Source: Tubulanus polymorphus
Taxonomy: Eukaryota; Nemertea; Palaeonemertea; Tubulaniformes; Tubulanidae
DNA: 64,000 nucleotides
Assembly: GCF_964204645.1 (NCBI RefSeq)
Contig: NC_134036.1
Span: forward strand, 7,986,704 to 8,050,703
Direction of reading: 5' to 3'
The position numbers were made by a program, and so were the translations under genes. Below the pieces are notes generated by a model. That model was given only the letters and a program-made list of their open reading frames with translations, was not told the origin of the DNA and ran no database searches. Of the stretch, positions 50,029 to 62,271 are shown in pieces. The first letter of the stretch is position 1, and every line of letters begins with the position of its first letter.

Positions 50029-50344
50029 GGATGCTGCTGCTCCTATGTTGACGGATGCTGCTGCTCCTATGTTGACGGATGCTGCCTCTCCTATGTTGAT
50101 GGATGCTGCTGCTCCTATGTTGACGGATGCTGCTGCTCCTATGTTGACGGATGCTGCCTCTCCTATGTTGATGGATGCTGCTGCTCCTATGTTGACGGAT
50201 GCTGCTGCTCCTATGTTGACGGATGCTGCCTCTCCTATGTTGATGGATGCTGCCTCTCCTATGTTGATGGATGCTGCTGCTCCTATGTTGACGGATGCTG
50301 CCTCTCCTATGTTGATGGATGCTGCTGCTACTATGTTGACGGTT
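50029..50344 (+). repeat. 24-bp minisatellite, about 13 units, unit B
   Basis: Same array as 6838-6985 but 168 bp (seven units) longer. Unit variants with CTGCCTCT and CTGCTGCT alternate in a pattern that suggests duplication of a block of three units. Confidence 0.95.
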
Positions 50345-51573
50345 GCTGCTAGAAAACTCAATTCATTCTTTCACTTTTATTCATCGTTGAAAGATTCTAA
50401 TTCATTCTTATATGAAATGAACACATACTCAACCATTCATATTAAATAAAGATCCCATGTTTTGATGTTGACTATTCAATCGATTTTGTTTCCAGTGTGC
50501 TATCAATCTAAAACAGATAAGCAAATTATTCTAAAAAAGAAATCTTCACACTTAGGAGAAACTAACAGCAATGAATATGTTGAATACTCACCGTTATATT
50601 CTAAAAGTAATCAAAAATATGTTTCCGACTTGTCGAGATATCTATCACTAGGGCGTTTTGGGTATCTACAAACGAAAACTAAAGATTGTAAGATTTCCGA
50701 ACAAAAAGGTCAACTATCAGAAAAAAATCAATTGAACTTGAGAAATTAAACTAGGCCTGAAATAAAAGATTTGAATACAAAACTAATTCAGTTTTTGAAG
50801 AATGGTACTATACACCTACAACAAAACTAACTACAAAATCTTTGATATGAAAGATAGTTTACGAATCCACTGATTTAAATACATTTCATGATCGTTAATC
50901 TTAATTATAATCTAAAACTTACCAGATATGTTGGGATTTTCTGACGACTTGGCTTTGGTGGGTAATCCTCAATACAGGCCCTTCACTGGTGTGCGTGCGC
51001 TAGACGTGGTGGCTGGTTCTCGAATGAAGCTCTAACCAAGCGTTACTACAATACGATTTGGGTGGCGGCTATTGTGTGGAAATTCGATCATATCGTGACC
51101 CAAAATTGACACAATGAAGTACGTGTACTAGAATATTTGAACTCTATTAACTGTCTGCTTCATTCTTTTATGGTATATGCGGGTTTAATATACCAACTTC
51201 AGCGGGTTTAGAACGCGGCTACAAGACCGAAACAAGAGGCAGGAATAAATCACATCACTCCTGTTTTAACTAACAAATACATGTATTCTAAAATAAAACG
51301 ATGTAATTAGTTACTATATGCACCGGCACGAAAATTGATGGCCATCGGATCAATGTCTCTTTAATGGCAAATGTTATCATACAAAAATTTGATGATTTCA
51401 AATCATTTGTTTTGCTAAATATTGTTCCCAGTTTTATTAGGAGGCTACGGCAATTTACTGTAATCTGTATTTTGTATTCTCGACTTTGGTCGTGTCTTGG
51501 TTATCACAAGTATTTTTAGTATTGTCGATTCGTTTTATTAATTGGGGATATTTGACAGGGTGGACTGAGTATG

Positions 51574-51919
51574 AATAAAATAAAATGTTGAAAAGTAGGA
51601 AAATATTTACATAAAAACTGAAGTCATCCTCAATCCTCCTTGTCAAACATCCCCCAGTAACATACGACTCGACCATTCTGAAAATACTCGAGAAAACGAA
51701 ACACGACCGAAGCCGATATTAAAACAGATAAAAGAAAATTTTAAAAATTCGGAAAATATTCTCATAAAAAACTGAAGTCATCCTCAAACTTGAATATTCG
51801 TTGTCCAACATCCCCCCAGTAACACACGACTCGACCATTCTAAAAATACTTAAGAAAAACAAAACACGACCGAACCCAAAATTTAAACGGATGATACAAA
51901 ATGTTGGAAATTCGGAAAA
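51574..51919 (+). repeat. ~155-bp satellite, short array, unit B
   Basis: Equivalent of 8215-8560. Confidence 0.85.
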
Positions 51920-52229
51920 TATTCAAGCAACAAAATGCGACCATCACTAAGTTTCATGTCACTCATTTTGCTCCCAGATCTCCAGGAAATAGTTATTGAT
52001 TGCTATATTCAGTATAGTTAACTTTGATAGATCCATCAATTCGTAAATTATAAACATGGAATACTACGTGTCACACATTAAAAAACTTGGTTTGACAGTT
52101 TGTAGTAAGTGAGTGCTGTTGGTGAAACATATGGATAGATAATTAGCTAGAATAGTTTGAGCAGAGTCTGGTTAGTTCAGAAGGAAGAGTGGTGAAAAAC
52201 CCTAAACCTGACAAGTCAAACAAGAGGTT
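51920..52229 (+). repeat. Satellite-tail repeat, copy 1, unit B
   Basis: Equivalent of 8561-8870. Confidence 0.8.
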
Positions 52230-52358
52230 TTTCATTCATATACATATACAAGACCTTGAAAGTTTCATCACGTGTGGTTTCTTTGATTTTCCCGGTATTT
52301 ATGTCGCTATTTGGTAGAAATGTCTTTAGTCCGACTGTGCACATGCACACCTCAGCCG

Positions 52359-54094
52359 ATAGTAAAACAGATGAAAAAATGTTGAAAATTCGGAAAATAT
52401 GTTCATTAAAAACTGAAGTCATCCTCACTCCTCCTGGTCAAACATTCCCGAGTAACAAACTACTTAATCATTCTGAAAATACTCGAGAAAACGAAACATG
52501 ACCGAAGCCGACTTTAAAACGGCTACGGGAAATTAGTGATAATTTGGAAAATATTTACATTAACAACTGAAGTCATCATCACTCCTCCTGGTCAAACATC
52601 CCCCAGTAACAAACCACTCGACCATTCTGAAAATACTCGAGAAAACGAAAGACGACCGAAGCCGATATTAAAACAACTAAAAGACAATTTCGAAAATTCG
52701 GAAAATATTTATATTAAAAACTGAAGTCATCCTCACTCCTCCTTGTCAAACATTTCCCAGTAACAATTCAATTGGTCATTCTGAAAATACTCTAGAAAAC
52801 GAAACACGACTGAAGCCGATATCAAAACAGATAAAAGAAAACGTTGAAAATTCGGAAAATATTTACATTAAAATCTGAAGTTATTCTCAATCCTCCTTGT
52901 CAATCATCCCCAGTAACAAAAGACTCAACCATTCTGAAAATACTCGAGAAAACGAAACACGACCGGAGCCGATATCAAAACAGATAAAAGATAATGTTTA
53001 TAATTCGGATAATATTTACATTAACAACTGATGTCATCCTCAATCCTCCTTGTCAAACATCCCCCGGTAACAAACGACACGTCCATACTGAAAATACTCA
53101 AGAAAACGAAACAGGACCGAAGCCGATATTAAAACAGATAAAATAAAATGTTTAAAATTCGGAAAATACTTACATTGAAAACTGAATTCATCCTCACTCC
53201 TCCTTGTCAAACATCATCCTGTGATAAACCATTCGACCATTCTGAAAATACTCGAGAAAACGAAACACGACCGAAGCCGTTATTAAAACACATGAAACAA
53301 AAGGTTGAAAATATTGAAAATATTTACACTAAAAACTGAAATCATCCGCAGTCCTCCTTGTAAATCATCCCCAGTAACAAACGAATCGACCATTCTATAT
53401 AAACTTGATTAATCAAAACATGACCGAAGCCGATATTAAAACAGATAAAAGAAAATTTTGAAAATTCGGAAGATATTTACATCAAAAACTGACGTCATCC
53501 TCAATCCTCCTTGTCAAAGATCGCCCAGTAACAAACCAATTGGTCATTCTGAAAATACTCAAGAAAACGAAACACGACTGAAGCCGATGTAAAAATAGAT
53601 AAAAGAAAATGTTGAAAATTCGGAAAATATTTACATTAAAAACTGAAGTCATCCTTATCCTCCTTTTCTTACATCCCCGGGTAACAAACGACTCGACCAT
53701 TCTGAAAATACTCGAGAAAACCAAACACGACCGAAGCCGTTATTAAAAAACATGAAACAGAAGGTTGAAAATTCGGAAAATATTTACATTAAAAACTGAA
53801 GTCACCCTCACTCATCCTTGTTAACCATCCTCCAGTAACAAACGACTCGACCATTCTGAAAATACTCGAGAAAACGAAACATGACCGTAGCCGCTAAAAA
53901 AATGGGTAAAAGAAAATGTTGATAATTCGGACAATATTTACATTAACAACTGAAGTCATCCTTATCCTCCTTTTCTAACATCCCCGGGTAACAAACGACT
54001 CGACCATTCTAAAAGTATACTTGAGAAAACGAAACACTACCGGACCCGGGATTTAAACGGATAATAGAAAATGTTAGAAATTCGGAAATTATTC
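52359..54094 (+). repeat. ~155-bp satellite, long array, unit B
   Basis: Equivalent of 9000-10735, with the same number of units and only scattered substitutions. Unlike the minisatellite, this array has not changed length since the tandem duplication. Confidence 0.9.
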
Positions 54095-54430
54095 AAGCAA
54101 CGAAATGCGACCATCACTAAGTTTCACGTCTGCGGCCGTTTGACGTCATTCATTTTGCTCCCAGATCTCTATCCAGGAAATAGTCATTGATTGCTATAAT
54201 CAATATAATTAACTATGATAGATCCATCAATTCGTAAATTATAAACATGGAATACTATATGTCACAGATTAAAAACCTTGGTTTGACAGTTTGTAGATAG
54301 TGAGTGCTGTTGTTGAAACATGTGGATAGGTAATTAGCTAGAATAGTTTGCGTATGAGCAGAATCTGGCTAGTTCAGAAGGAAGAGTAGTGAAATACCTT
54401 AAACCTGACAAGTCAAACGAGAGGTTTTTT
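54084..54430 (+). repeat. Satellite-tail repeat, copy 2, unit B
   Basis: Equivalent of 10725-11070. Confidence 0.8.
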
Positions 54431-54573
54431 ATCCGTAATAAGTATTTGGTAATTGGCATATGATGGTTTTGTCAACCGTTAATGACCAAAAGCAGATCTT
54501 GAGTATAATGTGAGTAATTGGGAAAGTAGGCTTTCAGATCAGAGGTCGAAGGTCGACCACTCATCACCACAAG

Positions 54574-54592
54574 TAATTTTTTTTCCTTATAA
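54574..54592 (+). promoter_or_regulatory. Viral start-proximal motif (polymerase, unit B)
   Basis: TAATTTTTTTTCCTTATAA directly before the ATG at 54593, TAAT at -19. It fits the motif better than the unit A copy. Confidence 0.6.
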
Positions 54593-55113
54593 ATGGAGAA
54601 TGAACCACAGCCAGAAAACAATAATGTCAATAAAAATCAATATTATTGTCAATATTGTAAAAAATACATCGATAAATCCCAAAAATCACGACATGAAAAA
54701 TCTGCAAATCATATAAAAAATGTAATAGATTTTGAAACTCCAGAAAATTCCAATGAAAGAAAAGAACGATTAGAAAATATGAATGTGGATGAAATAAAAT
54801 GTGAAGTTTGTAATGAATTTATAGTAAAAGGGAATTATAATAGACATCTCGAATCACAAAATCATTATAAAAATTTAAATAAAAATGTTTTAGGATCAGA
54901 ATATTTTGATAATAAACCTCAACAAGTAAAAAAATCAACTTCAAAAACTAAATCCGTTTCAAATAAACCTTACATGGAAAATGTTAGAAATTATATTGAT
55001 TCACTAGAAATAAAAGATACAATTGAAATTTTAGAAACATTACATAGTAAAATTGGTCCTGAAGCTATTATATTTAGATTTTTTAAAGGTACAACAATAG
55101 AAGATTATAGTAC

Positions 55114-56370
55114 TGATCCACAGCTAGATTTTCGTAGTATTTGAAAATGTTCGTAGTATTTAGAAATGTTCTTAATGTTGTTTCCGTATGCGTGGGGGTT
55201 ACGTTAAAGCCGTCAGACAAGAACGTACTAGTGGTAAGAATTACGAAAGTTCTTGTTTGATGCTTTCATCTACCAACGCAAACCATAAATCAGTCTATAA
55301 ACAACAATTCTTTCTCGGTTCTTCTGCTGTGAGATCTGGCAAACATTCAGAAAATCTTTATATAAAACTTTTAAATAGTTGGAACCATATTTGGTTGGGT
55401 CGGAACAATGGAGTGTATTTATAATGAGGGTCGTGAAGGGATCACGCTGATACTTGATGATATTCCCGGCTACTTTCCGTAAAAGGAAAAACCGGAAGTT
55501 TAGGAAGATGTGGTTGTTTTGCTTATCCTGTATTAAAATAGAATTAGTTAAATTGTAGATAAAATAATTAGTATAAGTATTTCAAATAATTTAAGATTTG
55601 ATAATCAATCACAATGTATTCCGAATCGTAGTTAATTATAATAATTAAAAAAGAAACAATGAATTTGTACTGTAATTAGAAAAGAAAACAAAGTTTTGAA
55701 AAGATAATTAATTTGAGCAATCTAGATGTTGTTTAAGAACAAATTGTTTATAATCGCTAATGTTTTAGAAAAATTAATTTGTGTTAAATGTTAAAACTAG
55801 CTGGCTGAAGTTTCTGTTGTCTGTATGCGCTCGTTGGTAATTCACAGACAATAGCTGCTCTCTCAACAACGACTAGCAAGGAGTGAGTAAATCACAACGC
55901 GTCATGACAGGAGGGTTGGAAGGAAAAAGTTAGTTTAGCAAATCAGTTTTGAAAATAATTTTAGATCAGCGAATCATTAAGGCCAAATTCTGACCAAAAC
56001 AGTCATGACAGTAAGGTTGCTGCTCCTTGCCAAAAGTCGAGTGGGAGAGTCGGTATTTTAAGAATGCCGATTCTTTCTATAAAAGGGACCCGCATCTCGA
56101 GAGAGCAGTCAATCGGGAGAATCTGTACCTTAGTAAGACGAGTGTCGACAGCAGGACAGGAGAAGCTTCGGAACGATAGGGATTCATATAATAGGGATTA
56201 GGAAAATCATTCTCAGGTTCAAGGTAAAGAAAATATATTATCTTCAATATTATCATCCGGTATTTCAGTTTATTCATTCGGATTTGTGCACGGACACGTT
56301 CTCTCGCCAGGGCCTTACTCAAGTATTTTAATAGATAACGATTAAAGAGAGGATTGTGACCGGTGTATCA
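55114..56370 (+). mobile_element. Solo LTR, 1,257 bp, unit B only
   Basis: Begins TGATCC, ends GTATCA (TG...CA) and is flanked by a 4-bp target duplication GTAC (55110-55113 and 56371-56374). Unit A has the uninterrupted site near 11756. A TATAAAAGGG promoter at 56078-56087 is followed by a plausible transcription start region. No internal retroviral genes remain, so the element was reduced to one LTR by recombination. Length and 4-bp duplication suit a Gypsy-type element, but the family is not determined. Confidence 0.85.
56078..56087 (+). promoter_or_regulatory. TATA box of the solo LTR
   Basis: TATAAAAGGG, about 290 bp before the end of the LTR. It supports the plus orientation of the LTR. 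Confidence 0.6.
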
Positions 56371-59369
56371 GTACTTTTACTGAAATAATAGAAAAAATAC
56401 TAGATTTGATAACAGATGTTGAATATCCAAAAATTAGTATCTCTGGGAAAGTAAGTTTTATAAAGTCAGAAGATAAAATGGATTATAATATTCAAACACT
56501 CTCTGAAGAAATAATTTTAGAAAAAATATTTAATGAATTTAAACGTCATATTGAAGAAAGATATTTTGAGGGTTCTGGCTTAACATTGAATGAAATTATA
56601 TATTTAGATTTAAATGTTTATAATACAAAAAGAAACAAAACATCAAAAAGTAATAAAATGTTTAAAAATGATTCAAACTTTACAACAGAAAAGGATATTA
56701 AAGCATCATCTTATATTTAATTACCATTTACAACAAAAGCAGTAATAAATATTCAAAATGAAGATAATAAATGTTTTCTATGGTCAATTATTATTTGCTT
56801 ACATCCAACACAGGAAAATGTTTGTAGAATAACAGATTATCGGAAATATGAAACATTATATAAAATTGATCAATATCCAGTAACTATAAAAATGATTTCT
56901 AAAATAGAAAAAGTTAATAATTTAAAAATAAATGTATTCGAATTAATGCAATTACCAAAGACAAAAGGTGAAAATATTAAAGATTATACATTGGAAGCTT
57001 TATATTTAACAGAATATTATGATGATGAAAATGCTATAGATTTGTTATATTACAAAAAAGATGAAAATGAACATTATATGTGGTTAAAAAAAATTGATTT
57101 ATTCTTTAGAACAGAAAGTGATCACCATAAAAAAATTTATCTATGTAGAAAATGTTTATCTAAATTTATGACTGAGAATACATTACTAAAATATAAAGAA
57201 TTATGTGATAATAAAGATTTTTGTAAATTAATAATGCCAACAGAAAAAGATTATAAATTGAAACTTACTAATCATAAATTTAAGAATATTGTTCCATTTG
57301 TAATTTATGGGGATTTTGAATCGTTGAATAAAGAATTAACTGATCAAGATAGAAAAGAAATATATAACAAAAAGCAATTATTAAAATCAATGGATAAAGG
57401 AAATGAATTAAATGTAGACACCATACAAGACCCACCAATTATAAATACAATTAAAAAAGTTCATCAAAGAGCTGCTGCTTATGGAATTTATATAAAATCA
57501 AATTATCCTGAATTATATGAAAGTCAATATATTTCTTTTAGAGGTGAAAATGTAGTTAATGATTTTTGTGATAAAATGATTGAATTAGAAAGTGATTTTG
57601 CAAAATTATTAAACAAAAATAAAAGAATAGTTATGACAAAAGAAGATGAAATTGATTTTAATTATGCAACTCATTGTTGTTATTGTGAAAAACGTTTTTA
57701 TTCATTTGATAAAAGAGTTAGAGATCATGATCATTTAAATTCAGAATATCGTGGAGCTGCTCATGAAGATTGCAATTTACAAGCTAAGAAAGTTAATTTC
57801 GTACCAATATTATTTCATAATTTATCAGGCTATGATACCCATCTATTTATAAAACAACTATCGGGAAAATTGGGCGCAATTAATCAAGAAATAGAAGAAT
57901 ATAATGCTATGAATGGTGTAAATGTAAGAAAATATGATTTTAAACTATTAGCTAAAACATCTGAAAATTATATTTCATTTCAATTTGGTTGCATTAGATT
58001 TTTAGATTCTTATAGATTTCTAGCAAGTTCATTAGATAATTTATCAAAAAGTTTAGTTGATAATGATTTTGTTATAACTCGATATTATTATCCAAATGAA
58101 CAAGATTTTAAATTATTGAGATATAAAGGTGCAATTCCTTATTCATTTTATAAAACACACAATGATTTTAATGTAACAGAATTATTAAAAGATCAATTTT
58201 ATAATCAATTAAAAGAGGAGTATGTGAAAGACGAAGTGTTTAATAGAACATTAAATATTTGGAACCATTTTAAGCTGAAAAATCATGGTGAATTAGTTGA
58301 TTTATATTTAAAATCAGACGTTATGATATTGGCTGACATATTTGAAAAATTTAGAGAAGTTAATTTGAATCATTTTAATGTTGATCTATGTTATTGCTAC
58401 TCTAGTCCTGCTTTAACCTGGCAATTTGGTTTAAAATATACAAATGTAGAATTAGATTTATTAAAAGAACCAGATATGGTTTTATTATTTGAAAAATCAA
58501 TTAGAGGTGGAATTAGTGGTGTTATGGGAGATAGGTATTTTAAAGCAAATGATGAATATAAATTATTATATATTGACGCCAATAATTTATATGGTTGGGC
58601 AATGATGCAACCTCAACCATATGAAAATTTTATATTAACAGAAGTTGAAAATGGTGATAAAACTGATTGGGAAAGCGCAATTGCGAGTTTAAAAGATGAA
58701 GCACCAATTGGTTATTTCTTTGTAGTTGATTTAGAATATCCTGAAAATATAAAGTTTAAAACAAGAAACTTACCTTATTGCCCAGAACATTTAACTGTAG
58801 ATGATAGTTATTTAAGTGAATACCAGAAGAAAATAAAACCGAAAGATCATGTTTTTACAGAAAAATTAATACTTACTCAAAATAATAAATACAATTATAT
58901 TGTTCATTATAGAATGTTAAAATTTTATCTAAAACAAGGAATGAAATTAAAGAAAGTACATAGATATATTGAATTTAATCAATCGAAGTGGTTAGAAAAA
59001 TATATAGATTTCAATACTCAACAGAGAACAATATCAAAAACAGATTTTGAAAAAGATTTCTTCAAATTAATGAATAATAGTTTTTATGGTAAAACATGTG
59101 AAAATATTAGAAATAGAAATGATATTGAATTAGTAAATAATTCTGAAAGATTAAGACATTTACAATCAAGTCCTAGACATTTAGGAAATAAAAGATTTGA
59201 AGATTATTTAACAGCAGTTAAATTAAAAAGAACATCAATGAAATTTAATAAACCTTTATTTATTGGTTCGACTGTTTTAGAAGTATCAAAATTATTAATG
59301 TATGATTTTTATTATAATGTTTTACAACCACTTTTTGGGGAAAAGCATATTGGAATATTATATTTTGAT

Positions 59370-60434
59370 TCTGTAACAGCTGACACCCCAATATTATTAA
59401 AATGTAATGATAAAATATTGATAAGAAGAATTTCAGAAATAATTCCAAAACAAAATGAATGTTATATTTCATATGGAGAAAAAGAATTAATACAAATAAA
59501 TGGATTAATGGATGTTTGGACAAGAAATGGATGGAAAAAATTAAAGAATATTATTAGACATAAAACAAATAATAAAATCTATAGAGTTAGAACTAAATTA
59601 GGGTTCGTAGATGTTACAGAAGATCATAGTTTAATTAAACGAAATGGCGATGAAATAAAACCAACTGATATAAAAATTGGAGATGAATTATTACATAAAA
59701 GATTTTTCCAAAGAATGAATCATATGTCATTTGATGAAATAATTGATAATATTTATAATATAGAACCCGAAACATTAGAAGAAAAAGAATATTTTATCAA
59801 AGGATTTTTCATGGGTGATGGTTCAGCAGGTGTGTATAATTATGTTAATCGCACTCAATATTGCTGGTATTTATGCAATCAAGAATTAAAATTATTAGAA
59901 AGAATTAAGAAATTCTGTGAAGAAGTTTATTCACATAAAACATTCAAAATCATAGATGTTATGAAATCATCGCAACGTTATAGAATACATGTAAATAATC
60001 CTAAAGATTTTGCTATAAAATATAATAACGAATTCTATATTCATGCAATAGTGAAAAGTAATACTTCAACTAAAGAAAAGATAGTTCCAGATTATGTATT
60101 AAATGCAAAAAATAATTTAAGAAAATGGTTCTTCATTGGATTCTACGCAGCCGATGGTACTAAAAGTTTCAAAAACCGCAAAACAATATCTTTAGCTCCA
60201 AAAGGAAAAGTTGCTATATCAGGATTAAATATATTATGCAATTCATTAGGTTTTAATATGAATATTGGATTGATTAAATCTAAACCAAATTGCTTTAATT
60301 TAAGCCATGTAGAAAATGAGTTAACTGAAGAAGTTAAAGATTTATTTGAAATATATAACCCAACAGATTATGTTTATGATTTATCAACTGAAGATGGTAC
60401 ATTTAACTGTGGATTTCCATTAATAGCCAAAAAT
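59370..60434 (+). other. Intein with LAGLIDADG endonuclease, unit B (open)
   Basis: 355 codons, uninterrupted. Ser1 begins SVTADTPILLK; block B VTEDHSL; LAGLIDADG motifs GFFMGDGSAG (intein residues about 145-154) and GFYAADGTKS (about 257-266), both with the metal-binding Asp; block F VYDLSTEDG; C-terminus FPLIAKN with terminal Asn, then Thr as +1 extein residue. The insertion splits the polymerase YxDTD catalytic motif between D and T, the site known as pol-c in other B-family polymerases. Splicing would restore the motif. The penultimate Lys in place of His is unusual and could slow Asn cyclisation. Confidence 0.93.
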
Positions 60435-60886
60435 ACTGACGCCTACATACTAAAAATCAAAACAAATGACATAACAAAAGACTTAAAAACATTAAAACAT
60501 CATTTTGATTTTAGCAATTATCCCAAAGATCATGAACTATTTAGCAATGATAATAAAAAGATTCCTGGTAAATTTAAAGATGTATTAGGGGGTGATGAAA
60601 TGATTTAATTTGTTGGGATAAGAAGTAAAATGTATAGTTACAGAACAAAAGATCATGAAGCTAAAAAGTTAAAAGGAATAACAAAACATGTGGTTGATAA
60701 ACATATAGAATTTCAAGATTATATAAAGTGTTTATATAAATCAATTGTAATGAAACACAAAATGAATTGTTTAAGATCAGAAGATCATGAGATGTACATT
60801 AATGAAGTTGAAAAAACTAGTTTAAATCCATTTGATGATAAAAGGCATATTTTAGATGATGGTATAAAAACATTACCTTATGGTCA

Positions 60887-61246
60887 TTAAAACATAAAAT
60901 CAATATCATCATACTCGAAATCACTATTGGCTTCTTCATTTTCATTTAATTGTTCAGGTTCTTCTTCCATTCCATTTTTCTCATTTAAATAAAGTTCTAT
61001 CTTGTTCCACATTTCATCTCGCTCTCTTTGTTTCTTTTTGTTTGTTAATTCATCAAATGGAATTATAATATCTATGTTTAAATAATTTACAATCTTATTT
61101 AAAAAGAATTCATAATTTATTGAATCTGTTATTCTATTTTCTAAATGATACATTAATATTTGTTTGATTATTTTTTTTATATTTTCCGTATCTTCTGATA
61201 ATTTAGGTTTTTCATAATAATCGGTAAATAATAAATATAAATACAT
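60887..61246 (-). CDS. Acidic protein of unknown function, unit B
   Basis: Copy of 16308-16667, 119 aa with a few substitutions (for example NDYY to TDYY near the N-terminus) and an identical acidic C-terminus ending DIDFMF. It overlaps the polymerase stop in the convergent arrangement. Open in both units, which is notable given the decay of its neighbours. Function unknown. Confidence 0.6.
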   Translation of the reverse strand: MYLYLLFTDYYEKPKLSEDTENIKKIIKQILMYHLENRITDSINYEFFLNKIVNYLNIDIIIPFDELTNKKKQRERDEMWNKIELYLNEKNGMEEEPEQLNENEEANSDFEYDDIDFMF

Positions 61247-61262
61247 TTTCTTTTGTTTTGTG

Positions 61263-62203
61263 TTAATTAAATGTTGACGGAATAATTGTATTTATAATAT
61301 CTTTTTTAGTTATTTCACCATTTTTATTTTCTATTATTTTCATTTTTTCAAGCCATTGCATATATTCTGGTGTATGATCTTTCATAGAAAATATTTTAAA
61401 AATTTCATCTAGATAATTTAATTTTGGATCTATGAGAAAATCTCTAGTTTTTTCTTCACCCAATAAATTTGTTGCCATCCACATTCATTACAAAATAACA
61501 CAGTACCTTCTTGTCTTAAGGTCGCATAACTACATTGTGGACATTTTCGTTTATAATTTATTGGTAATATATCTTCATTAAGCTCCTGGTATTTTCTTAC
61601 GTTTTCTTTATGTTTTATTGTTCTATTATGTAGATTTGAATTACTTGTTGTAATAATCAATTTACAATATTTACAATAATATGTTTTTCTTGTTAATTCA
61701 TTATATTGTTTTTCTAACTTTTCAACTGTTTCTTTATGATCTGGTTACGTTTTCTCATATTTTATTTTTTCTAATAAATTATTTTTTCTTTCATTGAATT
61801 CAGTTTCAAATTTATTAGAAATTTTATCTATATGTGCTTTACGAAATTGATGATTCTCCCAATCTTCAATATTTTCAGGGCTATATTTTATTCGACAAGG
61901 CTCGCAGAAATGATCTTTTATATTATCCTTATCATAGAATAAGAAAGGTCTTTTCCAAATAACTTCAGGTTCAACTTCGGCAGAATTACTATTACTTTCA
62001 TTACTATCAACATTAGCCGTTGCGCCATTAATTCTACACTTCTCTGAATGTTTTTAAACATAATTTCTTGAGAATAATTTATAACATTTTGGGCAGTTTA
62101 TTTTAGGGGGTTTATAATTTTCATCATGTTTTTTCATATGTCGAGCCATATTACTTTTTCTTAGAAGTTCACCACAAATTTCGCATGCTATCTTCTCATC
62201 CAT
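61263..62203 (-). pseudogene. Multi-zinc-finger protein, unit B, Helentron-free but broken
   Basis: Starts at ATG 62203 (MDEKIACEICGE...) and covers the whole gene without the Helentron. Visible units: the N-terminal finger, CEPCRIKY, CKYCKLIITTSNSN with His pair, and a CPQCSYAT zinc ribbon. Frame changes and stops occur near 62055, 61745 and 61475, none of them at the site broken in unit A. It gives the empty-site control for the Helentron at 62129-62134. Likely a nucleic-acid-binding protein; role unknown. Confidence 0.7.
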
Positions 62204-62249
62204 TTATTAAGGAAAAATTTTATTAAAATTAATTTTTAGTGATGAGCGG

Positions 62250-62271
62250 TAATTTTTTTATGTTATAAATA
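62250..62271 (+). promoter_or_regulatory. Viral start-proximal motif (penton-like gene, unit B)
   Basis: Same sequence and position relative to ATG as in unit A. Confidence 0.55.

Larger units (their letters stand above)
54593..60890 (+). pseudogene. Polinton protein-primed DNA polymerase B with intein, unit B
   Basis: Same gene as 11234-16311. The N-terminal frame with two zinc fingers (54593-55113) is cut by a solo LTR, resumes at about 56375, meets the shared TAA at 56718, and is then open for 1,238 codons from 56892. In that numbering: exo I YGDFES (Asp141, Glu143), CCYC cluster (262-265) with RDHDHLNSEYRGAAH, exo II NLSGYDTH (Asn310, Asp315), motif A YIDANNLYGWAM (Asp562), motif B MNNSFYG (727-733), motif C YFD (824-826), intein 827-1181, then TDAYILKI. 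A private TAA at 60606 ends the frame; the C-terminal end (to TLPYGH, 60890) follows in the same frame. All catalytic residues of the core are retained, but the gene is broken by the LTR and two stops. Its stop overlaps that of the convergent gene. Confidence 0.9.

Noticed and set aside
55188-55424. 78-codon frame inside the solo LTR
   Set aside because: It lies wholly in LTR sequence, has no motif and no counterpart in unit A.
59370-60434. Group I intron or free-standing homing endonuclease in the polymerase gene
   Set aside because: The insertion is in frame on both sides with Hint blocks A, B, F and G and a terminal Asn followed by Thr, which fits an intein and not a self-splicing intron.
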